Origin: Rhizobacter sp. Root404 | Lineage (GTDB): Bacteria; Pseudomonadota; Gammaproteobacteria; Burkholderiales; Burkholderiaceae_C | Assembly: GCF_001425865.1 (NCBI RefSeq) | Contig: NZ_LMDS01000004.1 | Span: forward strand, 1,556,948-1,620,947 | Direction: 5' to 3' | DNA length: 64,000 nucleotides | In this document: one piece after another, positions 41,439 to 50,389 of the stretch | Layout of the letters: the number at the start of each line of letters is the position of its first letter | How positions within the stretch are numbered: position 1 is the stretch's first letter | The notes under the pieces: generated by a model | Seen by the model: the letters and a program-made list of their open reading frames with translations, nothing else | Database searches by the model: none | Told to the model about the DNA's origin: nothing | Position numbers and translations under genes: made by a program

Positions 41439-42062
41439 TCATGTCGACGGTTGACCCGCCCCGAACCAACCGGACACGCGCCGCGCAAGGCGACGCAGGA
41501 ATCTCGCGAACACCCAGGTCAATGCGACCATCACGATCAGCGCGACCGCGAGCGCGGCGAAGAAGATCGTGGGGTGCTCCCACGACAACCACAGGCTGAC
41601 CGGCACCACGCTGTCGCCGAGCAGCGACATCGCGAGGTTCGAGAACGGCTCCGGCGATGCATTCAGCGCGGCCCGGGTCGTCGCCTTCGAAATGTGGCTG
41701 GTGGCTGCAAGCGTGCCGCCCATCAGCGCCGCGGCCATCGCCCAGCTCGACTGGTCGGCCCCGAACACCGCGGCCGCGAGCGCCGCGCCGGCAGGGATGC
41801 GCACGACGGTGTGCACCATGTCCCACAGCGAATCGAGGCCCGGGACCTTGTCGGCGAAGAACTCGACGAACAGCATGAAGCCGCTGGCGCCGAGCATCGG
41901 GATCGACTGCAGCACATGCAGCCCGGCGGGCAGTTGCACCCAGCCGAGGTGGCCGGCCAGGCCGGTCAGGAACACGACCGCGTAGAGCCGCAGCCCGCTG
42001 GCCCAGCCGAGCGCTGCGGCGATCGCGAACAGCCCGGTGGTGTCGAGCGGCAGGTCCGTCAT
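41439..42062 (-). CDS. DUF4126 integral membrane protein
   Basis: A 207-residue protein with several hydrophobic helices and the DUF4126 pattern GLRLYAVVFLTGLAGHLGW, VEFFADKVPGLDSLWDMVHTVVRIPAGA and SKATTRAALNASPEPFSN. It is inserted between the hydratase and carboxylase alpha genes with gaps of 3 and 10 bp, so it is cotranscribed with leucine-degradation genes. The function is unknown. Confidence 0.85.
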   Translation of the reverse strand: MTDLPLDTTGLFAIAAALGWASGLRLYAVVFLTGLAGHLGWVQLPAGLHVLQSIPMLGASGFMLFVEFFADKVPGLDSLWDMVHTVVRIPAGAALAAAVFGADQSSWAMAAALMGGTLAATSHISKATTRAALNASPEPFSNLAMSLLGDSVVPVSLWLSWEHPTIFFAALAVALIVMVALTWVFARFLRRLARRVSGWFGAGQPST

Positions 42063-42065
42063 CGC

Positions 42066-42857
42066 TCAGGCCTCGGGCAACCACGCCGGCTTGCGCTTGT
42101 TCAGGAAGCTCTGGATGCCCTCGCGACCCTCGTCGCTGGCGCGGATGTCGGCGATGCGGCGCGCGGTCTCGGCGCGCAGCGTGGTGTCGAGCGGCAGGCC
42201 GGCGACGTCCTGCACCAGCAGCTTGCAGGCGCGCGCCGCCATCGGGCCGTTGGCGACCAGCGTCGCGACGATCTCGGCGACCCTCGCGTCGAGCGCCTCG
42301 GGCGCGACGAGTTGGTGCACGAAACCCATCGCCGCGGCCTGCGCCGCGCTGAAGCGCTCGGCGGTGACGAAGTAGCGGCGCGCCGCCTGTTCGCCCATCG
42401 CGCGGATCACGTACGGGCTGATCGTGCCGGGCAGCAGGCCGAGCTTCGCTTCGCTCAAGCAGAAGTTCACGCCCTCGGCCGCGACCAGCACATCGCACAC
42501 CGCCGCCAGGCCGACGCCGCCGGCGTAGCAGTCGCCCTGCACGCGCCCGACCACCGGCACCGGGCAGCGCCAGATCGCCCAGAGCATGTCCGCCAGCGCT
42601 TGCGCGTCGGCGTGATTCTGCTCCCAGTCGTAGCCAGCCATCGTGCGCATCCAAGACAGGTCGGCGCCGGCGCAGAACGCCTTGCCGTGGCCGCCCAGCA
42701 CGATCGCGCGCAACTCGGTGTCGGCCGCGAAACCGGTGAAGGCGGCATGCAGTTCGGCGATCACGCCGTCGTTGAACGCGTTGCGGACGTCGGGGCGGTT
42801 GAGCCAGACCTCGGCCACGAAGCGCGAGGGGCGGCGGATGTCGAGCGTGGTGGTCAT
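42066..42857 (-). CDS. liuC: 3-Methylglutaconyl-CoA hydratase (crotonase family)
   Basis: A 263-residue crotonase-fold hydratase. The oxyanion loops are FCAGADLSWM and YAGGVGLAAVCD, and the SEAKLGLLPGTISPYVI block is typical of methylglutaconyl-CoA hydratases. It hydrates 3-methylglutaconyl-CoA to HMG-CoA, linking the carboxylase to the lyase. The ATG at 42857 overlaps the DinB stop. Two other crotonase-type neighbours in the window lack this signature. Confidence 0.92.
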   Translation of the reverse strand: MTTTLDIRRPSRFVAEVWLNRPDVRNAFNDGVIAELHAAFTGFAADTELRAIVLGGHGKAFCAGADLSWMRTMAGYDWEQNHADAQALADMLWAIWRCPVPVVGRVQGDCYAGGVGLAAVCDVLVAAEGVNFCLSEAKLGLLPGTISPYVIRAMGEQAARRYFVTAERFSAAQAAAMGFVHQLVAPEALDARVAEIVATLVANGPMAARACKLLVQDVAGLPLDTTLRAETARRIADIRASDEGREGIQSFLNKRKPAWLPEA

Positions 42858-43387
42858 GCGGTGGCTTTCTCGGTGCGGGCGGCGGCGCGTTCGGCTTGCA
42901 GCATCCACACCAGGTCGATCTCGGGGCATGGATGGCCCATCGCGGTGATCGCCGCAGTGATCTGGCCGCGGTGGTGGGTGCCGTGGTTGAAGACATGGCC
43001 GAGTGTCGCGGCGAACGGCAGCGATTGCGCGACACCACGGGTGGTCGTGTAGTCGAGCGTGCCGTCGAAACGCGTGTCGTCGAGCGCGGCGATCAGCGCG
43101 AGCCAGCGGGGCGCCGCGTCCAGCAGGCGCTCGCGAAGGCGCATGCGATCGGCTTCGAGCTCGGCGTTCAGCGCGAGCTGATTCGAGACGCCTTCGGCAA
43201 AACGGGGGTACCAGATCGCATGCTCGCCGACGAGCAGGTGGTTCAGCGTGCCGTGCACGCTCTTGAAGAACAGCCCGCAGTCGCGCCGGTAATCGGCCTC
43301 GGGCAGCGCATCGACATGCTCGAACAGCCGGCGCGTCGCCCACGCGTTGTAGCGCGCAAGGGTCGTGAAGTAGGCGCGCGGGTCCAT
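42854..43387 (-). CDS. DinB-family protein
   Basis: A 177-residue four-helix protein. The three conserved metal-binding His positions are in LNHLLVGEHAIW and HVFNHGTHHRGQI, with YNAWATRRLFEHV at the N-terminus. DinB/YfiT-type proteins include thiol-dependent transferases and isomerases; the role here is unknown. It lies 3 bp after the acyl-CoA dehydrogenase and overlaps the hydratase start. Confidence 0.88.
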   Translation of the reverse strand: MDPRAYFTTLARYNAWATRRLFEHVDALPEADYRRDCGLFFKSVHGTLNHLLVGEHAIWYPRFAEGVSNQLALNAELEADRMRLRERLLDAAPRWLALIAALDDTRFDGTLDYTTTRGVAQSLPFAATLGHVFNHGTHHRGQITAAITAMGHPCPEIDLVWMLQAERAAARTEKATA

Positions 43388-43390
43388 CGC

Positions 43391-44524
43391 TCAATAGCGC
43401 TTCGCGACCTCGTCGAGCATCACCTCGGTCGCGCCGCCGCCGATCGCCAGCACGCGCGCGTCGCGCCAGAGCCGCTCGATCGCGGTCTCGCGCATGTAGC
43501 CCATGCCGCCGTGGAATTGCTGGCAGGTCTGCACGACCTCGTTGACCAGCTCGCCGGTCAGCGCCTTGAGCATCGAGACCTGCTGGACCACGTCCTGCTT
43601 CTGCGTGACGCGCCACGCGCAGTCGTACATGAAGCTGCGCGCGGCCTGGACCTTGGCGTCGCACATCGCCAGACGCTGGCGGACGACCTGCTTGTCGAAC
43701 AGCGGGCCGCCGAAGGCCTGGCGCTGGCGCACGAAGTCGATCGTCATCTTCAGCGCCTGGGTGCAGTGGCCGATCGCCATCGCCGCCAGTGCGATGCGCT
43801 CGGTCTGGAAGTTCTTCATCACCGAGTAGAAGCCCTTGTTCTCCTCGCCGAGCAGGTTGGCGGCCGGGATGCGGACGTTGTCGAACACCAGCTCGGCGGT
43901 GTCGGACGAGAGCCAGCCCGACTTCTTCAGCGCGCGGCCGACCGTGAACCCGGGCGTGCCCTTCTCGACGATGAACATCGACATGCCGTGGCGCGCGCTC
44001 GTCGTCTTCGCGGCGACGAAGTACAGGTCGGCATGCACGCCGTTGGTGATGAACAACTTGGTGCCGTTGATCACCCAGTGGTCGCCATCACGTTTCGCGG
44101 TCGTCTTGATGCCCGCCACATCGGAACCCGCGCCCGGCTCGGTGATGCCGACCGCGGTGATCTTGCGCCCGGCGATCACGTCGGGCATGTACTTGTCGAG
44201 CTGCGCCGCGCTGCCGGCGTGGTGCAGGTGCGGGCTGGCCATGTCGGTGTGGACCAGCACCGTGATGATGAAGCCGCCGAAGGTCGACTGCGACAGCGCC
44301 TCGGCGAACACCAGGTTGGTCAGCGCATCGGCCTCGGCGCCGCCGTACGCGCTCGAGTACATCAGCCCGAACAGGCCGGCGTCGCCCATCTTGCGCAGCA
44401 CCTCGCGCGGTGTCATGCCGGCGTCTTCCCAGGCCTGCGCGTGTGGCTCGACCTCGCGGGCGATGAAGCGAGCGATCTGCTCGCGCAGCTGTTCGTGCTC
44501 GGGGGTGATGTAGATGCTGCCCAT
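43391..44524 (-). CDS. Acyl-CoA dehydrogenase in the liu cluster
   Basis: A 377-residue FAD-dependent dehydrogenase with [19 protein letters not shown] and QQFHGGMGYMRE. The place equivalent to the medium-chain YEGT base reads GGGAT, so the likely catalytic base is Glu242 in FQTERIALAAMA, the helix-G site used by long-chain and isovaleryl enzymes. The ATG at 44524 starts MGSIYITPEHEQLRE. It sits between carboxylase genes, yet the better isovaleryl-CoA dehydrogenase candidate is at 62438. This one may act on citronellyl- or another branched acyl-CoA (inference). Confidence 0.9.
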   Translation of the reverse strand: MGSIYITPEHEQLREQIARFIAREVEPHAQAWEDAGMTPREVLRKMGDAGLFGLMYSSAYGGAEADALTNLVFAEALSQSTFGGFIITVLVHTDMASPHLHHAGSAAQLDKYMPDVIAGRKITAVGITEPGAGSDVAGIKTTAKRDGDHWVINGTKLFITNGVHADLYFVAAKTTSARHGMSMFIVEKGTPGFTVGRALKKSGWLSSDTAELVFDNVRIPAANLLGEENKGFYSVMKNFQTERIALAAMAIGHCTQALKMTIDFVRQRQAFGGPLFDKQVVRQRLAMCDAKVQAARSFMYDCAWRVTQKQDVVQQVSMLKALTGELVNEVVQTCQQFHGGMGYMRETAIERLWRDARVLAIGGGATEVMLDEVAKRY

Positions 44525-44525
44525 G

Positions 44526-45023
44526 TCAGGTCGCCTTGTCATGCACCCAGCGCCAGACCAGGCCGTCGTCGGGGTCGATCGTTTCGCCATCGCGCCGGAA
44601 ACCGATGCGCTGGAGGAGCCGCCACGAGGCGGTGTTCTCGGGAGCCGTGAACGCGCTGACGCGGCTGGCGCCGTGCGCGAACGCCTCGTCGGTCAGCCGG
44701 CGCGCCGCCTGCGTCGCCAGGCCGCGGCCCTGCCACGCGGGCGCCAGGCCATAGCCGATCTCGACCTCGCCGTCGTCGAGCGGCGGCGCCTTGACGCCGC
44801 CCGAGCCGATCACGCGCGCGCCGCCGACCACGTACAGCCGCGTGCTCAACACGCTGGCCCACGTCGGCGCCGCCTGCATGTTCACGAGCGCGCGCTCGTA
44901 GACGAAGCGCGGCGCGCAGGCGCCTGGCTCGAGCGCCAGCGCGTGGCGCTGCGCGAACGCGTCCGGCGCCTCGATCAGCTCGTGCAGGTCGCGCTCGGTG
45001 AGCGGCAGCAGGGTCAGGTGCAT
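44526..45023 (-). CDS. GNAT-family N-acetyltransferase
   Basis: A 165-residue acetyltransferase_3-type GNAT. The acetyl-CoA loop is GLAPAWQGRGLATQAARRL and the C-terminal ENTASWRLLQRIGFRRDG is typical of the RimJ/Rim-like branch. It lies 1 bp before the acyl-CoA dehydrogenase and 23 bp after the carboxylase beta gene. The acceptor is unknown. Confidence 0.88.
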   Translation of the reverse strand: MHLTLLPLTERDLHELIEAPDAFAQRHALALEPGACAPRFVYERALVNMQAAPTWASVLSTRLYVVGGARVIGSGGVKAPPLDDGEVEIGYGLAPAWQGRGLATQAARRLTDEAFAHGASRVSAFTAPENTASWRLLQRIGFRRDGETIDPDDGLVWRWVHDKAT

Positions 45024-45046
45024 CGCGTGGGCCGGCGGTGCCAGGG

Positions 45047-46654
45047 TCACATGCGGAACACGCCGAACTTCGCGTCCGGGATCGGCGCGTTCAGGCTGGC
45101 CGAGATCGCCAGCGCGAGCACGTTGCGGGTCTGGGCCGGGTCGATCACGCCGTCGTCCCACAGCCGCGCGCTGGCGTAGTACGGATGCGCCTGGTGCTCG
45201 AACTGGTCGAGGATCGGCTGCTTGAACGCCGCCTCCTCGTCCTCGGACCACGCGCCGCCCTTGGCCTCGATGCCGTCGCGCTTGACGGTGGCCAGCACGC
45301 TCGCCGCCTGCTCGCCGCCCATCACGCTGATGCGCGCGTTCGGCCACATCCACAGCATGCGCGGCGAGTAGGCGCGGCCGCACATGCCGTAGTTGCCGGC
45401 GCCGAAGCTGCCGCCGATGATCACGGTGAACTTCGGCACCGTGGCGGTCGAGACCGCGGTGACCATCTTGGCGCCGTGCTTGGCGATGCCCTCGGCCTCG
45501 TACTTCTTGCCGACCATGAAGCCGGTGATGTTCTGCAGGAACACCAGCGGGATCTTGCGCTGGCAGCACAGTTCGATGAAGTGCGCGCCCTTCAGCGCCG
45601 ACTCGCTGAACAGCACGCCGTTGTTCGCGACGATACCCACCGGCATGCCCTCGATGTGCGCGAAGCCGGTCACCAGCGTCGCGCCGTAGCGCGCCTTGAA
45701 CTCGTCGAACTCGCTGCCGTCGACGATGCGCGCGATGATCTCGTGCACGTCGTACGGCTTCTTGGTGTCGACCGGGATCACGCCGTGCAGTTCGTGGGCG
45801 TCGAACAGCGGCGGGCGCGGCGGCACCAGCCGCTGGCCGTGCGCCTTCGACCAGTTCAGGTTCGCGACCGAGGCGCGCGCGATCGCCAGCGCATGGGTGT
45901 CGTTCTGCGCCAGGTGATCGGCCACGCCGGACAGGCGGGTGTGCACGTCGCCGCCGCCGAGTTCCTCGGCGCTGACGATCTCGCCGATCGCGGCCTTCAC
46001 CAGCGGCGGGCCGGCTAGGAAGATCGTGCCCTGGTTCTTCACGATGATCGACTCATCGCTCATCGCCGGCATGTAGGCGCCGCCGGCCGTGCACGAGCCC
46101 ATCACCACCGCGATCTGCGGGATGCCTTGTGCGCTCATGTTGGCCTGGTTGAAGAAGATGCGGCCGAAGTGTTCACGGTCGGGGAACACGTCGTCCTGGT
46201 TCGGCAGGTTGGCGCCGCCGCTGTCGACCAGGTAGATGCACGGCAGCCGGTTCTGCATCGCGATCTCCTGCGCGCGCAGGTGCTTCTTGACCGTCATCGG
46301 ATAGTAGGTGCCGCCCTTCACGGTCGCGTCGTTGCAGACCACCATGCACTCGACGCCGCTGACCCGGCCGATGCCGGCGATCAGGCCGGCGCCGGGCGCG
46401 TCGTTCCTGTACATCTCCAGGGCGGCGAGCGGCGCGATCTCGAGGAACGGCGTGTCGGGATCGAGCAGCATCTCGACCCGGTCGCGCGGCAGCAGCTTGC
46501 CCCGCGCGACGTGCTTCGCGCGCGGCGCGTCGCCGCCGCCCAGGGCGATCTTCGCGAGCCTGGCATTCAAGTCGTCGACCTGCGCGCGCATCGCCGCAGC
46601 GTTGGCCTTGAAGTCTTCGGAGCGCGGGCTGAGTTTCGAGGCGAGTGCAGGCAT
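45047..46654 (-). CDS. liuB: Methylcrotonyl-CoA carboxylase beta (carboxyltransferase) subunit
   Basis: A 535-residue carboxyltransferase. It has the N-terminal domain [24 protein letters not shown], the first oxyanion region [20 protein letters not shown] and the second [26 protein letters not shown], all typical of MCC beta. It transfers the carboxyl group from biotin to 3-methylcrotonyl-CoA. It heads a run of seven minus-strand genes ending in liuD. The upstream gap carries a promoter and a palindromic operator. Confidence 0.94.
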   Translation of the reverse strand: MPALASKLSPRSEDFKANAAAMRAQVDDLNARLAKIALGGGDAPRAKHVARGKLLPRDRVEMLLDPDTPFLEIAPLAALEMYRNDAPGAGLIAGIGRVSGVECMVVCNDATVKGGTYYPMTVKKHLRAQEIAMQNRLPCIYLVDSGGANLPNQDDVFPDREHFGRIFFNQANMSAQGIPQIAVVMGSCTAGGAYMPAMSDESIIVKNQGTIFLAGPPLVKAAIGEIVSAEELGGGDVHTRLSGVADHLAQNDTHALAIARASVANLNWSKAHGQRLVPPRPPLFDAHELHGVIPVDTKKPYDVHEIIARIVDGSEFDEFKARYGATLVTGFAHIEGMPVGIVANNGVLFSESALKGAHFIELCCQRKIPLVFLQNITGFMVGKKYEAEGIAKHGAKMVTAVSTATVPKFTVIIGGSFGAGNYGMCGRAYSPRMLWMWPNARISVMGGEQAASVLATVKRDGIEAKGGAWSEDEEAAFKQPILDQFEHQAHPYYASARLWDDGVIDPAQTRNVLALAISASLNAPIPDAKFGVFRM

Positions 46655-46693
46655 GCGGGCTTTCTCGGCGCCGGGGGCGTCAGGGTGTCGCAG

Positions 46694-46709
46694 TTGACGT
46701 ATACGTCAA
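46694..46709. promoter_or_regulatory. Perfect 16-bp palindromic operator upstream of liuB
   Basis: TTGACGTATACGTCAA is a perfect palindrome, 40 bp before the liuB ATG. It overlaps the -10-like TACAAT (minus strand, 46713-46708) and would cover the transcription start, so a bound protein should repress. The CGT/ACG palindrome is the kind of site I recall for LiuR-type MerR regulators of leucine degradation. No such regulator is in the window. Confidence 0.7.
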
Positions 46710-46746
46710 TTGTAGGGGTCGGGCGGGCCGAGCGTCAGGGATGGGT

Positions 46747-47358
46747 CTAGAACGGGCCCTTCTCCAGCCAGCGCTCGATCATCGGGCGCCGGTCGTTGCC
46801 CCAGAACGGCTCGCCGTCGATCACGAAGAACGGCGCGCCGAACACGCCGAGCGCGATCGCGGCGTCGTTCGCGGCCTTGAGCGCGGCCTTCCATTGCGGG
46901 TCGTTCCAGACGTCCTGCGCCTGCGAGCCGTCGAGGCCGAACTCCTCGGCCAGCGCGCGCAGCGCCGCCGGCTCGCTCAGGTCGACGCCGCGCGCGAACA
47001 GCGCCCGCAGGCCGTGGCGCGCCCAGTCGCGCGCCCGGTCCGGGGCGGTGGCGTGCAGCCACCAGAAGATGCGGGCCGCGTTCTGGGTCGGGATCGGGAA
47101 CTTCTCGGGCATCTTCAGCGGCACGCCGGCAAAGCGCGCCGAGCGTTCGAAGTCCAGCATCGAGTATTCGCGCTTCAGCGGGTACGACACCGGGCTCTTG
47201 ATGTCGGTGACCTGGAACGTCGCGCCGAGCAGGATCGCGTGCCACGCGACCGTGCGGCCGTGGCGCGCCGCGAGCGCCTCGATCCATTCGGAGGCGATGT
47301 ACGAGTACGGCGACGAAAAGTCGAAATAGAAGTCGATGGCGGGACGTGGTGCGTTCAT
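46747..47358 (-). CDS. DsbA-family 2-hydroxychromene-2-carboxylate isomerase-like protein
   Basis: A 203-residue thioredoxin-fold protein. It begins IDFYFDFSSPYSYIASEWIE (Ser in place of CxxC), has NAARIFWWLHA and ends with FGAPFFVIDGEPFWGNDR, the standard HCCA-isomerase layout. The ATG at 47358 is 10 bp after the GTPase gene. It is only distantly similar to the paralogue at 36842 by eye. The substrate is unknown. Confidence 0.88.
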   Translation of the reverse strand: MNAPRPAIDFYFDFSSPYSYIASEWIEALAARHGRTVAWHAILLGATFQVTDIKSPVSYPLKREYSMLDFERSARFAGVPLKMPEKFPIPTQNAARIFWWLHATAPDRARDWARHGLRALFARGVDLSEPAALRALAEEFGLDGSQAQDVWNDPQWKAALKAANDAAIALGVFGAPFFVIDGEPFWGNDRRPMIERWLEKGPF

Positions 47359-47368
47359 CAGCCGGAGG

Positions 47369-48904
47369 CTACTGCGCGGGCAGCGGCGCGGCCTGCGCAC
47401 TTTCCCCAAGCGCCGGCGCGTCCGGGTACAGGCTGCGCAGCGCCGAGGTGCTGGCGTCCGTCAGGATCGGCACGAGCGCCGCGGCGATCATGTGCTCGGT
47501 CTCGTGGGCCGGCGCGCTGCCGGCATCGCTGCGCGCGTCGCGCTCCTGCCAGATCACCGCGAGCGGGTCGCGCAGCGGCGCAAGCGCGCGCTGCACCACC
47601 TCGCGCCAGTGCGCCGGCGATTCGCCCTGCGCCCACTCGCCGCGGCCGCGACCGAAGTGCGCGACCGCGAGGTAGCGCAGCAGCGCCGCTTCGAGCAATT
47701 GATCGAGCGCCTCGGCATTCCAGGCCACGTACGAGCGCTCGGTGCCGCGCACCAGGTTCACGCACCGCGCCAGCCCGGCCGCGCCGAGCGCGCCGAGCAG
47801 GCCGCCCGCGAGCAGCCCCCCGCCGAGCGTGAGCCCGCCGCTCAGGATGTCCGCCTTCAGGCCGACCAGCGCACCGCTGACGACGCCGCCCCACAGCGCC
47901 GCCTTGCCCTCGTCCATGCGCAGGCGGGTCTCGAAGTGGGTCGCCAGGCGCGTCAGGATCTCGCCCTGCGCGCGGCCCTCGAGGCCGTGCAGCGCGATCA
48001 GCTCGGCGGTGTTCGCGCGCACCTCCTCGTCGAGCCGCGCGGCGAGCGCCTTCTGCGCGACGGCGGTCGGCGTCGTGTCGGCGCTGCCCAGGCCGACCGC
48101 CTGCCCCATCGCGCTGCCGACCTGGCGCAGCCGCGCGCCGAGCCGGCGCGGATCGGGCACGTCCTCGGACGCGCCGGCCAGGCGCGCCAGGCTGCCGGCG
48201 ATCGAGCGCATCGCGGCTTCGAAGGTCGCGCGGCGCTGCGCGAGCCAGGCGGCGCGCAGCCGGCCCATCGACGCGCGGCGCTCGCCATCGAGCGCGTCCT
48301 CGACCGCGCGCAGCAGCGTGCCCTCCTGCACCCAGCAGCGGGCGAACGCGTCGAGGGGCAGCACGGCCTTGACATGGGCGTACGGCGCGAGGTGGCTGCG
48401 CCAGGCCTCGAGTTCGGCCGCCTCGAGTCCGCCCTCGCGCGGCGCGCCGAGCTGGTTCAGCAGCACGATCACCGGCTTGCCGAGCCAGCCGAGCAGCTCC
48501 ATCTCGGGCGCCACGTAGCCGGCCGCCTCGGGCGACTCGGACGCGTTGACGAGGTAGAGCATCGCGTCGGCCTCGTCGCGCACGTTGCGCATCGCCTGCT
48601 GGGCGGCCCAGAACGGGCGGTCGCGCCAGCGGTCCCAGACCTCGCTGATGAACCAGCCGATCGGGTTGCCGGCGGCGCGCAGCCGCTTGACGAGCCGCGC
48701 GCTGTCGCCGAAACCGGGGGTGTCCCACAACAGCAGGCGCTCGCCGTCGCCGGTCTCCAGCATCGTGAACACGTCGGCGAACTCGGTGACGTGGGGCGCG
48801 TCGCGCACAGTGCCGACGTCGCGGCCGAGCAGCGTGCGCGCCAGCGTGGTCTTGCCGGCGTTGGTGTGCGAGACCAGGCTCAGCGACAGGCTGCGCTCGC
48901 TCAT
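47369..48904 (-). CDS. GTPase with DUF3482 membrane-associated C-terminal domain
   Basis: A 511-residue protein. An N-terminal Era/HSR1-like GTPase has P-loop SHTNAGKTTL (about 12-21), G3 LWDTPGFGD and NQLG as the G4 site (NQxG rather than NKxD). The C-terminal DUF3482 region contains Gly/Ala-rich hydrophobic segments (ALWGGVVSGALVGLKADI and GGLLAGGLLGALGAAGLA) flanked by helices. It is paired with the DUF2868 gene upstream by a 4-bp overlap. Such pairs occur in many proteobacteria without a known function. Membrane-remodelling or transport roles are guesses. Confidence 0.85.
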   Translation of the reverse strand: MSERSLSLSLVSHTNAGKTTLARTLLGRDVGTVRDAPHVTEFADVFTMLETGDGERLLLWDTPGFGDSARLVKRLRAAGNPIGWFISEVWDRWRDRPFWAAQQAMRNVRDEADAMLYLVNASESPEAAGYVAPEMELLGWLGKPVIVLLNQLGAPREGGLEAAELEAWRSHLAPYAHVKAVLPLDAFARCWVQEGTLLRAVEDALDGERRASMGRLRAAWLAQRRATFEAAMRSIAGSLARLAGASEDVPDPRRLGARLRQVGSAMGQAVGLGSADTTPTAVAQKALAARLDEEVRANTAELIALHGLEGRAQGEILTRLATHFETRLRMDEGKAALWGGVVSGALVGLKADILSGGLTLGGGLLAGGLLGALGAAGLARCVNLVRGTERSYVAWNAEALDQLLEAALLRYLAVAHFGRGRGEWAQGESPAHWREVVQRALAPLRDPLAVIWQERDARSDAGSAPAHETEHMIAAALVPILTDASTSALRSLYPDAPALGESAQAAPLPAQ

Positions 48905-50376
48905 GCCGCGCTCCGCGTGACGGGGTTGCGCATCGCCAGCTGCAGCGCGCGTGTGGTCGCCGCGGTGTCGGGCGCGGCGAGGTGGGCGAACACCGGCACG
49001 GTGCCCAGGCTGTCGGCGAACACGCGCCAGGCCTCGCGGCGCTGGGCGAGCCGCGCCGGATCGGCGGCGAAGCGCGCCGCGAACGCGGTCTCGTCGACCA
49101 GCACGACAGTCGCCGCGCCGGCCGGCGCACGGGCGGCCAGTCGCTGCGCGAAGCGTCCCTGGTTCTCGCGTTCGGGCGTGGCGGACAGATCGAACAGCGC
49201 GATCGCGAGCGTCGTGCCGGTGGACAGCTCGGCCGCCGCCGTCGACTCGTCCTCGGTGCCGAACGCGGTGGTGGCCAGCACGCGCAGCTGCGTGCCGTCG
49301 CCGAGCGCCGGCATGAGCAGCGCCTGCAGGCCGGGGACCGCATGCGCGCCGGGCGCGCTCGCGTACGGCAGCACCGCGACCTGCGCGACGTCGCCCTGTT
49401 GCAGCCGCGCAAGCCGCTGGAAGTACGGCTCGCCCAGCGGCAGTGCGAAGCGGGCGGCGTGCCACTGCGCGCGCAACGCCGCCAGAACCGCCAGCACGCT
49501 CCGCGGCGCGACGACGAACAGCGCGAGCGTCAGCGCGAGCAGGTGGATCCACGGCGCCGCCGGCGCGGTGGCCGGCGCGCCGTGCGCCACGCGCAGCGCC
49601 TCGAAGCCCGCTGCGTCCGGCAGCGGGATGCCCGACAGCGCCGACGCCGGTGCGACCACGGTCGTGACCGCGGCGTGCGCAGTGCCGGCGCTCAGGAAGG
49701 TGCTCTCCCATGCGACGCGGTAGTCGAGCGCGAGGCCACGCAGGTAGAGCCCGACGATCAGCCCGACCGCCAGCGCCGCCGCCGCGGCGTGCAGCAGCGT
49801 CGCGGCTCGCGCCGCCGACAGCGGGGCGCTGACGCGCCACCACTGCGCCGCGAACGCTTGCAGCGCCGGGCCGCTCGTGCCGGCGGCCTTGCCGGTCGCG
49901 GTCGGCAGCCGGCGACCGAGGCGCATCGTACGCTCGGTCAACCGCAGCAGCGCGCCGCCCTGTGCCGGCCGCCGGAGCGCGCGCGCCAGGCCGTGGCCGA
50001 GCAGCAGCAGGTAGACCACCGCGTTCCACGCGAGCACGCCCCACAGCGGCGGCGCGAGCAGGTTGATGCGCTGGTCGCTGGCGAGGCTGTCCGCCAGCAC
50101 GCCGAGCACGACGCCGCCGAGCGCGACGCCGCCGACCCAGCGCCCGTCCCACAGGCGCCGCGCGAGCCAGCGCGCGGCGGCCGGCTCGCGCGGGCCGAGG
50201 CGCTGCAGCGCGTGGTGGGCGCGGCGGGCGATGAAGTCCGCCGCGTTCGCGGGCGCCTCCTGCAGCGCCAGGCGGGTGGCCCAGGCGCGATCGTCGTCGC
50301 CCCAGTTCGGTGTCGGCGGCTGCGCAGTCTCGAAGGCCTGCAGCAGCGTGACGGCGCGCGCGCTGTCCTCGTTCAT
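48901..50376 (-). CDS. DUF2868 multi-helix membrane protein, partner of the GTPase
   Basis: A 491-residue inner-membrane protein with hydrophobic segments at about 100-150 (VGGVALGGVVLGVLADSL; LLAPPLWGVLAWNAVVYLLLL), about 215-245 and about 300-320. A soluble C-terminal half includes VLVDETAFAARF. The start MNEDSARAVTLLQAFE at 50376 is the family-like N-terminus; an upstream extension runs into the HAD gene. Its stop overlaps the GTPase start. No molecular function is known to me. Confidence 0.82.
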   Translation of the reverse strand: MNEDSARAVTLLQAFETAQPPTPNWGDDDRAWATRLALQEAPANAADFIARRAHHALQRLGPREPAAARWLARRLWDGRWVGGVALGGVVLGVLADSLASDQRINLLAPPLWGVLAWNAVVYLLLLGHGLARALRRPAQGGALLRLTERTMRLGRRLPTATGKAAGTSGPALQAFAAQWWRVSAPLSAARAATLLHAAAAALAVGLIVGLYLRGLALDYRVAWESTFLSAGTAHAAVTTVVAPASALSGIPLPDAAGFEALRVAHGAPATAPAAPWIHLLALTLALFVVAPRSVLAVLAALRAQWHAARFALPLGEPYFQRLARLQQGDVAQVAVLPYASAPGAHAVPGLQALLMPALGDGTQLRVLATTAFGTEDESTAAAELSTGTTLAIALFDLSATPERENQGRFAQRLAARAPAGAATVVLVDETAFAARFAADPARLAQRREAWRVFADSLGTVPVFAHLAAPDTAATTRALQLAMRNPVTRSAA

Positions 50377-50389
50377 CGGCGAGACGGGA

